Shown: piece by piece, positions 43,641 to 52,724 of the stretch
Numbering within the stretch: the stretch's first letter is position 1
Layout of the letters: each line of letters opens with the position of its first letter
From: JAJVID01 sp036565725
Lineage (GTDB): Bacteria; Acidobacteriota; Blastocatellia; RBC074
Assembly: GCA_036565725.1 (NCBI GenBank)
Contig: DATCXQ010000925.1
Coordinates: 3,145-67,144, forward strand
Direction of reading: 5' to 3'
DNA length: 64,000 bases
Notes under the pieces: generated by a model
The model's database searches: none
What the model was told of the DNA's origin: nothing
What the model saw: only the letters and a program-made list of their open reading frames with translations
Program-made: the position numbers and the translations under genes

Positions 43641-44771
43641 ATGATCCCGATTACCAAACCAGTAATGGGCGACGAGGAACTGGAGCGCGTCCGGGAAGTC
43701 ATTGAAAGTGGCTGGCTAACCCAGGGGCCGCGCGTGGCGGAATTCGAGCGCCTTGTCGCGGAATACGTCGGCGCCCAATACGCCGTGGCCTGCAGCAGTT
43801 GCACTACCGCGCTGCACCTGGCGTTACTCGCCCTCGGCGTCGGGCCGGGCGATGAAGTGATTGTGCCCTCGCTCAGCTTCATCGCCACTGCGAACGCCGT
43901 CCGATATGTGGGCGCGACGCCCGTATTCGCCGAGGTGGACTTGCGCACATACAATCTTGACCCCGCCGACGTCGAGCGGCGCGTCAACTCACGCACTAAG
44001 GCGATAATGGTCGTTCACCAGATAGGACTGCCGGCTGACATTGACGCCTTCCTCGAAATCGGCCGCAGACATAACCTGAGGGTTTTTGAGGACGCCGCGT
44101 GCGCGCTCGGTTCGCGTTACAAGGACAGGGCGGTTGGGGCGCGCACGGAGATGGCCTGTTTCTCCTTCCATCCCCGTAAAGTTATTTGCACGGGCGACGG
44201 CGGAATGATCACTACAAACAATCCGGAATACGCCGAGCGTCTCAGATTACTCCGGCAGCATGGGATGAACGTCTCGGACACGGCGCGGCATAACGCCCGC
44301 AATGTGATAATTGAGGAATATCCGGTCGTGGGCTACAACTACCGGCTCACCGATCTGCAGGCGGCCGTCGGCATCGAACAGATGAAACGCCTCGATTACC
44401 TGGTGAGTCGCAGAGTGGAATTGGCGATGCGATACTACCGCCTCTTGTCAGAATATCAGTGGCTGCTGCCCCCTTATGTCCCGCCCTACGCCGATCCGAA
44501 CTTCCAGTCCTTCGCCATCTCGCTCGACGATGACTGCGCCGTTACGCGAGACGGCGTGTGGCAAACATTACTGGACAACGGAGTGGCGGCAAAGCGTGGG
44601 ATCATGGCTATTCACCGAGAGCGTTCTTACACTGAAACCTACGGCCATCAACCCTTGCCCGTGACGGAGAAGGCCAGTGACAGTTCATTGCTTCTGCCGC
44701 TTTATCCACAAATGACCGAGGCTGAACAGGATCACGTCGTGGCGGCGCTTGGAAAAGCGCTTCGCTCGTAG
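43641..44771 (+). CDS. DegT/DnrJ/EryC1 aminotransferase (first copy)
   Basis: Started at the ATG at 43641 (MIPITKPVMGDEELERVREV), two bases after the epimerase stop, not the longer frame overlapping it. The protein of about 376 residues has the family features: SSCTTALHLALLALGVGPGD, FEDAACALGSRYKDR with the PLP-binding Asp, and FSFHPRKVICTGDGGM, where Lys forms the internal aldimine. The end GVAAKRGIMAIHRE includes a substrate-loop pattern. It transfers an amino group from glutamate to a keto sugar nucleotide. It is probably the aminotransferase for the oxidised product of the Gfo/Idh enzyme. Confidence 0.93.
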   Translation: MIPITKPVMGDEELERVREVIESGWLTQGPRVAEFERLVAEYVGAQYAVACSSCTTALHLALLALGVGPGDEVIVPSLSFIATANAVRYVGATPVFAEVDLRTYNLDPADVERRVNSRTKAIMVVHQIGLPADIDAFLEIGRRHNLRVFEDAACALGSRYKDRAVGARTEMACFSFHPRKVICTGDGGMITTNNPEYAERLRLLRQHGMNVSDTARHNARNVIIEEYPVVGYNYRLTDLQAAVGIEQMKRLDYLVSRRVELAMRYYRLLSEYQWLLPPYVPPYADPNFQSFAISLDDDCAVTRDGVWQTLLDNGVAAKRGIMAIHRERSYTETYGHQPLPVTEKASDSSLLLPLYPQMTEAEQDHVVAALGKALRS

Positions 44772-44777
44772 AAAGTT

Positions 44778-45488
44778 ATGACTGAAAAACTTGAACCGGG
44801 TGTTGAAAGTCGCGAGGAACATTCCGTAGTTAGAGCCGTCCACGGATTGCGGGAATCGGCGCCGGACCCGGAATTCCAGATTGAACTAGCAGAGCACTTG
44901 CGCGGCAAGTACGACCGCGCAGGTCTGCTCGAACTTTACGCGCGCTTTGCGCTGGGGGACGGCGACTTCGACACGTTGATGAGGCGAGCGATATGGCGCG
45001 CGCTGGCGCGCCGAGTCGGACACGGGCTTAGCGTTGGCAGCGGCGTCGGTTTTAAACACATGGAGACCCTCGAAGTCGGCGACGGGGTTTTCATTGGCGC
45101 TCAGACCTATATACAGGGACGGATCAACGGCCGGTGTGTCATCGGCGATCACGTGTGGATCGGCCCGCAATCCTATTTCGACGCCCGTGACCTGATTGTG
45201 GAGGAGTACGTCGGTTGGGGGCCGGGGGCTAAAGTCCTGGGTTCGACCCACGTCGGGACGCCAATTGAGATTCCGATCATCCAAACAGACCTTGAAATCA
45301 AACAAGTCAAGGTCGAGGCCTGGGCCGACATCGGCGTAAACGCCGTAATCCTGCCCGGCGTAACAATCGGAAAGGGAAGCATAGTCGGGGCCGGCGCGGT
45401 AGTGACTGAAGACGTGCCTCCATTCGCTATTGTGGCCGGCGTCCCCGCCAGGTTTTTGCGCTGGCGAGAAGGACATCATAACGGCTAG
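44778..45488 (+). CDS. Hexapeptide-repeat acyltransferase
   Basis: A 236-residue protein. An N-terminal helical stretch (about 1-60) precedes left-handed beta-helix repeats (LEVGDGVFIGAQTYIQGRIN; GRCVIGDHVWIGPQSYFDAR). The C-terminal part VNAVILPGVTIGKGSIVGAG and AIVAGVPARFLRW are typical of O- or N-acetyltransferases of the maltose/galactoside type. It follows the aminotransferase by six bases. Most likely it acetylates the newly added amino group, completing an acetamido sugar. The repeat at 45535 lies beyond its end. Confidence 0.88.
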   Translation: MTEKLEPGVESREEHSVVRAVHGLRESAPDPEFQIELAEHLRGKYDRAGLLELYARFALGDGDFDTLMRRAIWRALARRVGHGLSVGSGVGFKHMETLEVGDGVFIGAQTYIQGRINGRCVIGDHVWIGPQSYFDARDLIVEEYVGWGPGAKVLGSTHVGTPIEIPIIQTDLEIKQVKVEAWADIGVNAVILPGVTIGKGSIVGAGAVVTEDVPPFAIVAGVPARFLRWREGHHNG

Positions 45489-45534
45489 CGGCGGGACAGG
45501 CTTATGGTTGACGAAAAATCAATGTGACGACAAG

Positions 45535-45601
45535 TGTGGCGCGATTTGTTTAATCGCGCCGCTTCGGCCGAGGGCAGCGCGATTAAACAAATCGCGCCAC
45601 A
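45535..45601. repeat. Inverted repeat TGTGGCGCGATTTG
   Basis: Arms at 45535-45559 and 45577-45601 are exact reverse complements (25 bp) with a 17-nt loop. The sequence GCGATTTGTTTAATCGC recalls the core of the elements at 263 and 24506. It is between two genes of the polysaccharide locus. Confidence 0.95.
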
Positions 45602-45628
45602 GCATATGTTCCACTGAAAAGTGAAAGC

Positions 45629-47479
45629 ATGAGCCAATCAACAAAGAGTTCTCAAATACAGGAAGAGTTGGATTACCGCGCGGCTCTGGCCGACTGTTTT
45701 ATCGACCTGAGCGAAGGCTGTATTTTCAACCATGCCTATGATGACGCGCTCAAATACATCGAACTTGCCACTCACTTTTACAATAATCTGACCGGTGATT
45801 TGTCATCATTGCGCGTTGAAATAAGTTTGCGCGCCATCGCCAATTTAATTCCAAATGAACAGGAGAAGTCCCAGGTCGAATCTGTCGGCCCTTCCAGCAA
45901 GCCGGTTTGTCTCCACGTAATGAATGAAGCGTCCGCCTTCGGCGGGCTTATCTCGACTGCGACTCGATGGATAAAAATCGACGGTGGCGCAAGGATTCAC
46001 AGTGTCGCCCTTCTATCCCAACAGTTGCCGGCGCCGGCTGAGCTGGTTCAGGCCGTCTCAGAGAGCGGCGGCGAGATATACATCGCTGACCAGAAGTCAT
46101 CTCCCTTTCAGCGGGCCGCGTGGCTGAGGAACCTGGCGCGCAAGATGGCGACGCACGTGGCGCTGCACATTGATTCTTGCAGCTTGATCGCCGCGATCGC
46201 TTTCGGCAGTAAGGGGGGACCGCCCGTGCTTCTGGTCAATCATCCAGGCCATATGTTTTGGGTCGGCGTATCAGCGGCCGACTTCGTTGTGAATGTCCGC
46301 GGATCGCAACTGGAGACACATTGGACGAAGGTTCACAGAGGGGCTAAAAATTGTTTGACCATTCCGGTCCCACTGCTGGAACCTGAAACTTCGCATCAGG
46401 CGGAAATTGACCGCGAAGAAAGAAAGTCGAGAGCAAGGGAAATCCTCGGCGTCCCGAAAGATTCCATCCTGATCATGACATCCGGCGCCTCTTACAAATT
46501 CCGCCCCTTGGGAGAGATCGATTTTCTTAAAACCTGTCAGGAGATACTGGAAGCCGTTCCGGAGGCTTATTTACTGGCCGCAGGCATTATTGAAGACGAT
46601 CGATGGCGAGACGCGTCAAATAAACTGGGTTCCAGATTGCGGGCGTTGGGCAGCCTTCCCCAGAGTAAGATTGCGATCCTTCACCAGGCCTCTGACGTGT
46701 ATGTTGAAGGCTTCCCATTCGGTTCGACAACCGCGCTGCTCGAAGCGGGATTGCAAGGACTTCCGGCCGTGCTCTCGCCGGCGGAATGCCCGCCGCCTTA
46801 CGGGACAGACGGCGTTGCGTTGGACGACACACTCGAACGCCCCGCCAGTATTGAGCGTTACAAACTGGAAGTGATAAGGCTTTGCAAAAATCCGGCCGAT
46901 CGAGCCTCCGTCGCCATGAAGTTGCAAAAGTCGGTTCTCGCGCATCACACGGGAGATGGATGGAGGCGGTATCTCACAAATGCGCTTCAGGCGCTGCCGT
47001 CGGAGCATCGCCTTCATCCGCTCCAAACGCCGGTCAGAACTCCGCCTGCGATTTATGAGTACTGGTGCGATTTCCTGGCGACGCAGGAGCCGAGCAGAAG
47101 CGTTCTTGAAGATCGTATATTCTGCGCCTTTTCCGTGGGATTGCGGCCGAAGATCACGCCAAAGATGAAGTCGGCCTGCAAGAAAGCCGAGCGCATCAGG
47201 GGGGACAGAACTATACCGCTGCCGCTCCTGTCATTGCTGTGCAATTACTGCCTGCCTCTGCTTCCCTTATCGCTGGCTCGCATTGTCTTCCGGACGGTCA
47301 AGTTTTTCTTCCTCGGAAGGTTGGCGGATAGGATGCGCAACAAGTTAGCTCGTCTGTTTCGGAGAACTAAGGATTCCCAGGCGCACTTCGAGCACCAATA
47401 TCGCCATATCCAGGAAAACAACCGGTGGTTTGGCGCCGCAAACCAGGTTGCGTTGAAAGAAAATCTGGATCGGGAATAA
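45629..47479 (+). CDS. Glycosyltransferase-like protein with unusual N-terminal region
   Basis: A 616-residue protein with a 75-residue acidic N-terminal helical region (AALADCFIDLSEGCIFNHAY) resembling a single TPR-like unit. The middle is a GT-B fold: VCLHVMNEASAFGGLISTAT (about 92-111), VNHPGHMFWVG near 208 and DVYVEGFPFGSTTALLEAGL near 352, the last being the acceptor/donor loop seen in GT4- and GT41-like transferases. The C-terminal 150 residues (to KENLDRE) have no clear match. It probably transfers a sugar to the repeat unit; donor unknown. A separate kinase or modifying role cannot be excluded for the C-terminal part. Confidence 0.7.
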   Translation: MSQSTKSSQIQEELDYRAALADCFIDLSEGCIFNHAYDDALKYIELATHFYNNLTGDLSSLRVEISLRAIANLIPNEQEKSQVESVGPSSKPVCLHVMNEASAFGGLISTATRWIKIDGGARIHSVALLSQQLPAPAELVQAVSESGGEIYIADQKSSPFQRAAWLRNLARKMATHVALHIDSCSLIAAIAFGSKGGPPVLLVNHPGHMFWVGVSAADFVVNVRGSQLETHWTKVHRGAKNCLTIPVPLLEPETSHQAEIDREERKSRAREILGVPKDSILIMTSGASYKFRPLGEIDFLKTCQEILEAVPEAYLLAAGIIEDDRWRDASNKLGSRLRALGSLPQSKIAILHQASDVYVEGFPFGSTTALLEAGLQGLPAVLSPAECPPPYGTDGVALDDTLERPASIERYKLEVIRLCKNPADRASVAMKLQKSVLAHHTGDGWRRYLTNALQALPSEHRLHPLQTPVRTPPAIYEYWCDFLATQEPSRSVLEDRIFCAFSVGLRPKITPKMKSACKKAERIRGDRTIPLPLLSLLCNYCLPLLPLSLARIVFRTVKFFFLGRLADRMRNKLARLFRRTKDSQAHFEHQYRHIQENNRWFGAANQVALKENLDRE

Positions 47480-47514
47480 GGATCAGTTCCGGCGATAAAA
47501 GCCGGCGGGAATAA

Positions 47515-48798
47515 ATGTCTGAAGTTGTTATCCGGGCCGAAGGCCTCGCCAAGAAATATCAAGTAGCGCATCAGGGTGAACGGGCAAGATACGTCGCCCT
47601 TCGCGACGTGATCACCGACAAACTGCTTGCGCCCATTCGATGGCTCAGGTCTCGGACTTCGAAAGCCGATAGCCCATCGTCCGCGGGCGTCAGTCCGAGG
47701 ATCGAGGAATTCTGGGCGCTAAAAGACATATCATTCGAGGTCAAGCAGGGCGAACCGCTCGGAATCATCGGCCGAAACGGCGCCGGGAAATCGACCCTGC
47801 TCAAGCTCCTGTGCCGCATCACCGAACCTACCGCGGGCAAGGCCCGCATCCGCGGCCGCGTCGCCAGCCTGCTCGAAGTCGGCACAGGCTTCCACCCCGA
47901 ATTGACCGGCCGCGAAAACATCTACCTCAACGGCTCCATCCTAGGGATGTCCAGGGCGGAGATCAGGAAGAGGTTCGACGAGATCGTCGCCTTCGCCGAG
48001 ATCGAGCGGTTCCTCGACACGCCCGTGAAGCGTTACAGCAGCGGGATGTACGTGAGGTTGGCCTTCTCGGTGGCGGCGCACCTGGAGCCTGAGATACTGG
48101 TTTTGGATGAGGTGCTGGCGGTGGGGGATGTGGCGTTCCAGAGGAAGTGCATGAACTACATGAAGAGGCTGGCGCGGAGCGGCATCACCATCATCCTGGT
48201 TTCGCACAACCTTTTCGCCGTGAAGGCGATGTGCCGCCGCGCGCTGGTGTTGTCTGGCGGGAGGCTTCAATTCGACGGTTCGGCGGACGAGGGAGTCGAG
48301 ATTTACCAGAAAAATTCCCAGATGGAAGCGACATCATGGGCGCTCGAGGTGGTCGGAAGGGACGTCAGCAAGTGGCCGATTATTCTTACCGCGATGGAGT
48401 TCTTCGACGCCGAAGGCCGGCCGCGCACGGTTTACGATTACGGCGAGCGAATGCGCGTGCGGATACATTACGAGTTGCGGAGGCCCATCGAATTCCCGAA
48501 TTTCTACCTCTCTTTCCAGCGATCAGACAACGTCTGGTGTTGCAGTTTCAGCGCCGCTCGGGATGGCGCCACCGCTCCACTACTCAAAGAGAGCGGGTTC
48601 ATCGAGCTACTGACTCCGCCACTACGATTGGTGGCTGACCTGTACGGCGCCTACGCTGCCGTATGGGATCAGGAATTCAAGAACCTTTACTCTGCGCAAA
48701 CCGGTCCGAACTTCCACGTTCGCGACGAAATACTTAACCCCGAATTCGGAGTTTTTCACGAGCCTGCGGAATGGCGATGGAGCGCCACGGGCGATTGA
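47515..48798 (+). CDS. wzt: Polysaccharide ABC transporter ATPase (second copy)
   Basis: A 427-residue paralogue of the ATPase at 40197. It has Walker A GRNGAGKST, signature KRYSSGM, Walker B LVLDEVLAVGD and VSHNLF, plus the C-terminal Wzt-type domain (VYDYGERMRVRIHY; FIELLTPPLRLVADLYGAYA). Near residue 25 it has the insert YVALRDVITDKLLAPIRWLR that normally occurs in Wzt ATPases and is missing in the first copy. The two genes share long stretches of identical DNA (for example about 60 bases near 40445 and 47842) but diverge in the C-terminal domain. No second permease is present, so both may serve one Wzm or form a mixed dimer. Confidence 0.93.
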   Translation: MSEVVIRAEGLAKKYQVAHQGERARYVALRDVITDKLLAPIRWLRSRTSKADSPSSAGVSPRIEEFWALKDISFEVKQGEPLGIIGRNGAGKSTLLKLLCRITEPTAGKARIRGRVASLLEVGTGFHPELTGRENIYLNGSILGMSRAEIRKRFDEIVAFAEIERFLDTPVKRYSSGMYVRLAFSVAAHLEPEILVLDEVLAVGDVAFQRKCMNYMKRLARSGITIILVSHNLFAVKAMCRRALVLSGGRLQFDGSADEGVEIYQKNSQMEATSWALEVVGRDVSKWPIILTAMEFFDAEGRPRTVYDYGERMRVRIHYELRRPIEFPNFYLSFQRSDNVWCCSFSAARDGATAPLLKESGFIELLTPPLRLVADLYGAYAAVWDQEFKNLYSAQTGPNFHVRDEILNPEFGVFHEPAEWRWSATGD

Positions 48799-48813
48799 CC
48801 CCTACCGACACTT

Positions 48814-49929
48814 ATGTTGACGAACAAGATTCCTTATCTCGACCTTCATTCACAATATAAAGCTATTCGCGAAGAGGCGCTCGCAGCGTTAGAAGCGGTA
48901 TGCGAGTCGACTCGATTCGCGCAAGGGCCGGCCGCGGCCGAATTTGAGAAGGCATTCGCCGATTATTGCGGCGTCGAGCATTGCGTGACCGTTAATTCCG
49001 GCACCAGCGCGCTGCACCTGGCTATGCGGCTCCTCAATATCGGGCCAGGCGACGAGGTCATTACCGCGCCTATGACCTTCATCGCCACTACGTGGGCGAT
49101 AAGCTACGCCGGGGCCAAGCCGGTATTTGTGGATATCGACCCGGAGCGCAGGACCCTTGATCCTGCCAAACTGAAAAAGGCGATCACGCCGCGGACCAAG
49201 GCGATTCTGCCAGTGCATCTTTTTGGTCAGCCAGCGGACATGGAGTCGATTCTACATATCGCCGGCCAGCATGACCTTCCCGTGATCGAAGACGCCGCTC
49301 AGGCGCATGGCGCTTTCTATAAAGGCCGCCGGGTCGGTCGACTCGGCGTCATTGCCTGCTTCAGCTTTTACCCGGGCAAAAACCTCGGCGCATACGGCGA
49401 GGGCGGAGCTCTGGTGACGAATGATTCTCGATTCGCGGAGCGCGCGCGCGCGTTGCGCGATCACGGGCAAAGCCAACGCTACTACCACGACGAGATCGGA
49501 TACAATTACCGCATGGACAGCTTCCAGGCCGCCGTTCTGAATATAAAGCTGGGTAAATTGGACGAATGGAACGCGGCGCGCGCGCGGCATGCGAGCGCCT
49601 ATGCGGAGTTACTTAAGGGCGCGCCGGTCAAGGCGCCCACGTTCTTTGAGGACTCTACTTCTGTCTGGCACTGTTACGTAATCGAGTGTGACGAGCGAGA
49701 CAAGGTACGATCCCGCCTGTCCGATATGGGTATCGAAACCGGAATTCACTACCCGGTTCCCGTTCACTTACAGCGCGCCTACGAATTCCTGGGCCATCGC
49801 CCAGGGGCCTTCCCAATCTCTGAAGAGTTCGGCCGCCGTTGCCTTTCCCTACCCCTCTACCCGGAGTTGACCGATGCGCAAATCCGAGACGTGGCCGAGG
49901 GCTTACGGGAAGCGGTTTCAAACACATAA
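48814..49929 (+). CDS. DegT/DnrJ/EryC1 aminotransferase (second copy)
   Basis: A 371-residue PLP enzyme of the sugar aminotransferase family. IPYLDLHSQYKAIREEALAA (about 6-25) is a typical N-terminus of FdtB/WlbC-like enzymes. The PLP site is seen in FGQPADMESILHI, VIEDAAQAHGAFYKGRRVGR (Asp) and CFSFYPGKNLGAYGEGGALV (Lys). It has only moderate similarity to the first aminotransferase of the locus, so it probably acts on another sugar. The start lacks a clear ribosome-binding site, being only 15 bp from the second ATPase gene. It is the last gene of the rightward series. Confidence 0.93.
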   Translation: MLTNKIPYLDLHSQYKAIREEALAALEAVCESTRFAQGPAAAEFEKAFADYCGVEHCVTVNSGTSALHLAMRLLNIGPGDEVITAPMTFIATTWAISYAGAKPVFVDIDPERRTLDPAKLKKAITPRTKAILPVHLFGQPADMESILHIAGQHDLPVIEDAAQAHGAFYKGRRVGRLGVIACFSFYPGKNLGAYGEGGALVTNDSRFAERARALRDHGQSQRYYHDEIGYNYRMDSFQAAVLNIKLGKLDEWNAARARHASAYAELLKGAPVKAPTFFEDSTSVWHCYVIECDERDKVRSRLSDMGIETGIHYPVPVHLQRAYEFLGHRPGAFPISEEFGRRCLSLPLYPELTDAQIRDVAEGLREAVSNT

Positions 49930-50015
49930 AGACTGCTAAAGCTTTGTTCGAAAGTAACCCGATCATTTTATAAACAGCCTGCGCCAATCGATGAGACCAG
50001 CATTGAGAGAATTAT

Positions 50016-50139
50016 ATCTGTTTGCAATTGCGTGTACGGTAGGGGCAGACCTGCGTGTCTGCCCCGAACTGGGTCTACACGCGACCACCGGGGCAGACAC
50101 GCAGGTCTGCCCCTACTGTACACGTAAATGCTAACAGAT
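50016..50139. repeat. Intergenic palindromic element, 50-bp arms
   Basis: Inner arms 50039-50065 and 50090-50116 are exact reverse complements (27 bp: GTAGGGGCAGACCTGCGTGT...). Outer arms continue with ATCTGTTTGCAATTGCGTGT and AAATGCTAACAGAT, with mismatches. The core matches the element at 15260-15374. Confidence 0.92.
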
Positions 50140-50214
50140 CTAGTGATCGCGGAATTCAGGGAATTTATCACGGCATAGGCAGTTCCGTGTCAATCGCATT
50201 ATTTTTTTGTCCCC

Positions 50215-50241
50215 TGTCGATTTTCCTGAACCTCGTCCGTC
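50215..50241 (+). promoter_or_regulatory. ECF42-type promoter
   Basis: TGTCGA (50215-50220), 17 bases, CGTC (50238-50241). TGTCGA with a CGTC-like -10 is the promoter reported for ECF42 sigma factors. It lies 109 bp upstream of the YCII/DGPF gene, which is followed by the ECF42 gene, so it would make the pair autoregulated. Confidence 0.7.
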
Positions 50242-50349
50242 TATAGGTCGGAAACGGGGCGAGGAGTAGAATACGCCCCCCACGTTTCCTGCTTCGACTG
50301 ATGGCCGTCGGCCGTCAACCACACCAATCGCATGAAGGAGAAAAAACAC

Positions 50350-50721
50350 ATGCCGCAGTTTATGCTCATCTCTCAGGATTCGATGGAGATTCCAGAAGGT
50401 TTTGAGATCACTCCTGAAATCATTCAGGGCATCATTCAGAAATACAACGACTGGGCCGAGGGTTTGAGGAAATCGGGCCACCTGGTCAGTTTGAACAAGC
50501 TGCGTGAAGATCCTGGAAAGAACATCACCGGCGTCGGCCCGAACCAGGTCGTCACCGACGGCCCTTACGCCGAGACCAAGGAGATCATCGGCGGTTACTG
50601 GATCGTCACCGCAGCGGATTACGACGAAGCCGTCAAACTGGCCTCAACTTGCCCGAGTCTGGAATTCGGCAGCCGCGTCGATGTCCGCGAGGTCGAAGAC
50701 CTGTCAACGTTTTCTGGCTGA
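50350..50721 (+). CDS. YCII/DGPF-domain protein, ECF42 partner
   Basis: A 123-residue single-domain protein starting at 50350 (MPQFMLISQDSM), behind GAAGGAG; an in-frame ATG at 50332 contains the ribosome-binding site itself and is not used. VVTDGPYAETKEIIGGYWIV (about 65-84) is the DGPF signature of the YCII-related family. TPEIIQGIIQKYNDWAEGLR and HLVSLNKL precede it, and CPSLEFGSRVDVRE follows. ECF42 sigma factors are known to be paired with such genes. Enzymatic role is unknown. It probably shares a transcript with the sigma gene 29 bp downstream. Confidence 0.92.
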   Translation: MPQFMLISQDSMEIPEGFEITPEIIQGIIQKYNDWAEGLRKSGHLVSLNKLREDPGKNITGVGPNQVVTDGPYAETKEIIGGYWIVTAADYDEAVKLASTCPSLEFGSRVDVREVEDLSTFSG

Positions 50722-50750
50722 GAAATCAGAAAAATGTGGGATAGAGAAAT

Positions 50751-52019
50751 ATGGACAACGGAGCGCATGCGCTGGTGGATCATCTGTTTCGCCATCAGGC
50801 CGGGCGGATGATCGCCACGTTGACGCGCGTCTTCGGGCCGCGCCACATCGATCTGGCCGAAGAGGTCGTGCAGGAGGCTTTAATCAAAGCCCTGCAGCAA
50901 TGGCCGTATCGCGGCGTTCCCGAAAATCCGCTGGCGTGGCTTATCCAGGTGGCGAAGAATCGCGCGCTCGATCTGCTGCGGCGCGATTCTTCGCTGCGGG
51001 AGAAGTCCGGCGAGATCGTCCGCGCCTTCGCCGCGCAGGAAGAGTTCGCAAACCGCAGGATCGAGACGGAGCGGAGCGCCGAACTGATTGATGACACGCT
51101 CGGCATGATCTTCATGGCCTGTCATCCGGCGATCCCGCGCGAAGGCCGCGTGGCGTTGACTCTCAAGACGGTCGGAGGCTTCGGCGTGAGCGAGATCGCG
51201 CGGGCGTTTCTGGCCAAAGAGCCGACCGTCGCGCAGCGACTGGTTCGCGCCAAACGTCTGATCCGTGACGAGGGCGTGACTTTCGATCTACCGGGCGAAG
51301 CCGAAATGTCGACGCGGCTCGATTCCGTTCTCGAAGTCTTGTATCTGCTCTTCAACGAGGGCTACACGGCGCATGCGGGAGAGAACCTGATTCGCGCCGA
51401 CCTGGCTCAAGAAGCGATAAGGTTGTGTTCGCTGCTCGTCCGGCATCGGGCGACCAATCGTCCGAAATGCCAGGCGCTGCTGGCGCTGATGATGTTTCAG
51501 GCGGCCCGATTGCCCGCGCGCGTGGGCGAGGGGGGCGAATTGGCCCTGCTTTCCGAACAGGATCGCTCTCTGTGGGACCGGCGGATGATTTACCTGGCAT
51601 TTAAACATCTCGAAGCCGCGGCCGAAGGCGACGAATTCACCGAGTACCACTTGCAGGCCGCGATTGCGGCCTGCCACGCCGCAGCGTCGAGATACGAGTT
51701 GACCGATTGGGCCGAGATCGTGCGACTCTATGACCTGCTCGTCGCGTTGAATCCGTCCCCGGTCGTGGCGTTGAACCGCGCGGTCGCGGTCGCCAAATGG
51801 AAAGGCCCCGAAGCCGGCATCCGCGCGATCGAAGACATCAGTCGCCATCCTGCGCTGCAGCATTACTACCTGCTGCCCGCGACGCTCGGCGAATTGTGGA
51901 GCGAAATGGGCGACGCGACCAAAGCCGCCGATTTTTATCGCCAGGCATTGAACCGTCCTTGCTCGGAGCCTGAGCGACGTTTTTTATCGAAACGGCTTGA
52001 GGCGGCGAGCAACGCTTGA
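50751..52019 (+). CDS. ECF42-family RNA polymerase sigma factor
   Basis: A 422-residue ECF sigma factor. Region 2 (HQAGRMIATLTRVFGPRHID then LAEEVVQEALIKALQQWPYR, about 14-54) and region 4 (IPREGRVALTLKTVGGFGVS, about 126-145) are followed by a long C-terminal extension of about 240 residues with helical TPR-like repeats (DFYRQALNRP, GEMSTRLDSVLEVLYLLFNE). This length and extension are typical of the ECF42 group, which works without an anti-sigma factor. No strong ribosome-binding site precedes the ATG. The partner gene is upstream and the promoter before it is ECF42-like, so autoregulation is likely. The two genes after it may belong to the same regulon. Confidence 0.95.
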   Translation: MDNGAHALVDHLFRHQAGRMIATLTRVFGPRHIDLAEEVVQEALIKALQQWPYRGVPENPLAWLIQVAKNRALDLLRRDSSLREKSGEIVRAFAAQEEFANRRIETERSAELIDDTLGMIFMACHPAIPREGRVALTLKTVGGFGVSEIARAFLAKEPTVAQRLVRAKRLIRDEGVTFDLPGEAEMSTRLDSVLEVLYLLFNEGYTAHAGENLIRADLAQEAIRLCSLLVRHRATNRPKCQALLALMMFQAARLPARVGEGGELALLSEQDRSLWDRRMIYLAFKHLEAAAEGDEFTEYHLQAAIAACHAAASRYELTDWAEIVRLYDLLVALNPSPVVALNRAVAVAKWKGPEAGIRAIEDISRHPALQHYYLLPATLGELWSEMGDATKAADFYRQALNRPCSEPERRFLSKRLEAASNA

Positions 52020-52224
52020 AACCGCTCGATCAACTTCTGACCGGATTTGGTGGTCAAATGACTGCGAAAAGGTCTATGCTTCAACATGCGCTGGCCCCCC
52101 AGACACGCCACCAGGGCCAGCTTGCCGTCTATCAACGGCCGCTCGGAACTGAGCATATCCCCACCGAACAATTCCGGCGGCTTACAAGCCAAACCAGTAG
52201 TACCTCAACCTCAAGGAGGCAGAC

Positions 52225-52653
52225 ATGAAGAAAATCAACTTAGGACGTGTCCTGCTGGGCGGTTTAATAGCAGGCGTGGTGTTGAACATCGGCGAATTCC
52301 TGCTCAACGAAGTAGTGTTGGGCGACGACATGAGAGAGCATTTTGCCAGGCTAGGTCTCCCTCAGCCCGGGGGCGATTTCATCGCCAAGGCTGTTGTGGC
52401 GACTTTCGTCCTGGGCGTCGTCATTACCTTTCTGTACGCGGCGATCAGAACGCAATTTGGACAGGGAGTGAAGACGGCGATCTACGCCGGGGTGATCGCG
52501 TGGTTTTTCGTCAACGTTTACACCGGGGTGATCTACGGCTCGTTGGGATTGTTTTCGATGAAGTCGCTAATGATCGGAGGCGTGTGGGGGCTGGTTGAAT
52601 ACTCCCTCGGCGCCATCGCCGGAGCTTGGATATACAAAGAAACCGAAGCCTGA
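52225..52653 (+). CDS. Hypothetical membrane protein
   Basis: A 142-residue protein I do not recognise. Four hydrophobic segments are seen: LLGGLIAGVVLNIGEFLLNE (about 8-27), FIAKAVVATFVLGVVITFLY (53-72), GVIAWFFVNVYTGVIYGSLG (91-110) and GVWGLVEYSLGAIAGAWIY (119-137). A good AAGGAGGCAGAC site precedes the ATG. It follows the ECF42 gene by 205 bp and is followed by a hairpin, so it is its own unit. It may be a small transport or stress protein. Confidence 0.65.
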   Translation: MKKINLGRVLLGGLIAGVVLNIGEFLLNEVVLGDDMREHFARLGLPQPGGDFIAKAVVATFVLGVVITFLYAAIRTQFGQGVKTAIYAGVIAWFFVNVYTGVIYGSLGLFSMKSLMIGGVWGLVEYSLGAIAGAWIYKETEA

Positions 52654-52666
52654 TTGGCGATATTAT

Positions 52667-52703
52667 GCGGGGCGCCGCTCACTTTCGGGCGCGCCCCGCT
52701 TTT
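52667..52703 (+). terminator. Rho-independent-like terminator
   Basis: GCGGGGCGC (52667-52675) pairs with GCGCCCCGC (52691-52699), followed by TTTT. Position 14 bases after the membrane protein stop and before the next start fits a terminator of the preceding gene. Confidence 0.65.
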
Positions 52704-52724
52704 CAGAAGAAGGGCGAGGAGAAT

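Larger units (their letters stand above)
49930..50349. other. Spacer with palindrome and ECF42-type promoter
   Basis: This 420-bp spacer contains the palindrome at 50016-50139 and the promoter-like sequence at 50215-50241, with nothing else recognisable. GAAGGAGAAAAAACAC precedes the YCII start codon. Confidence 0.7.
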
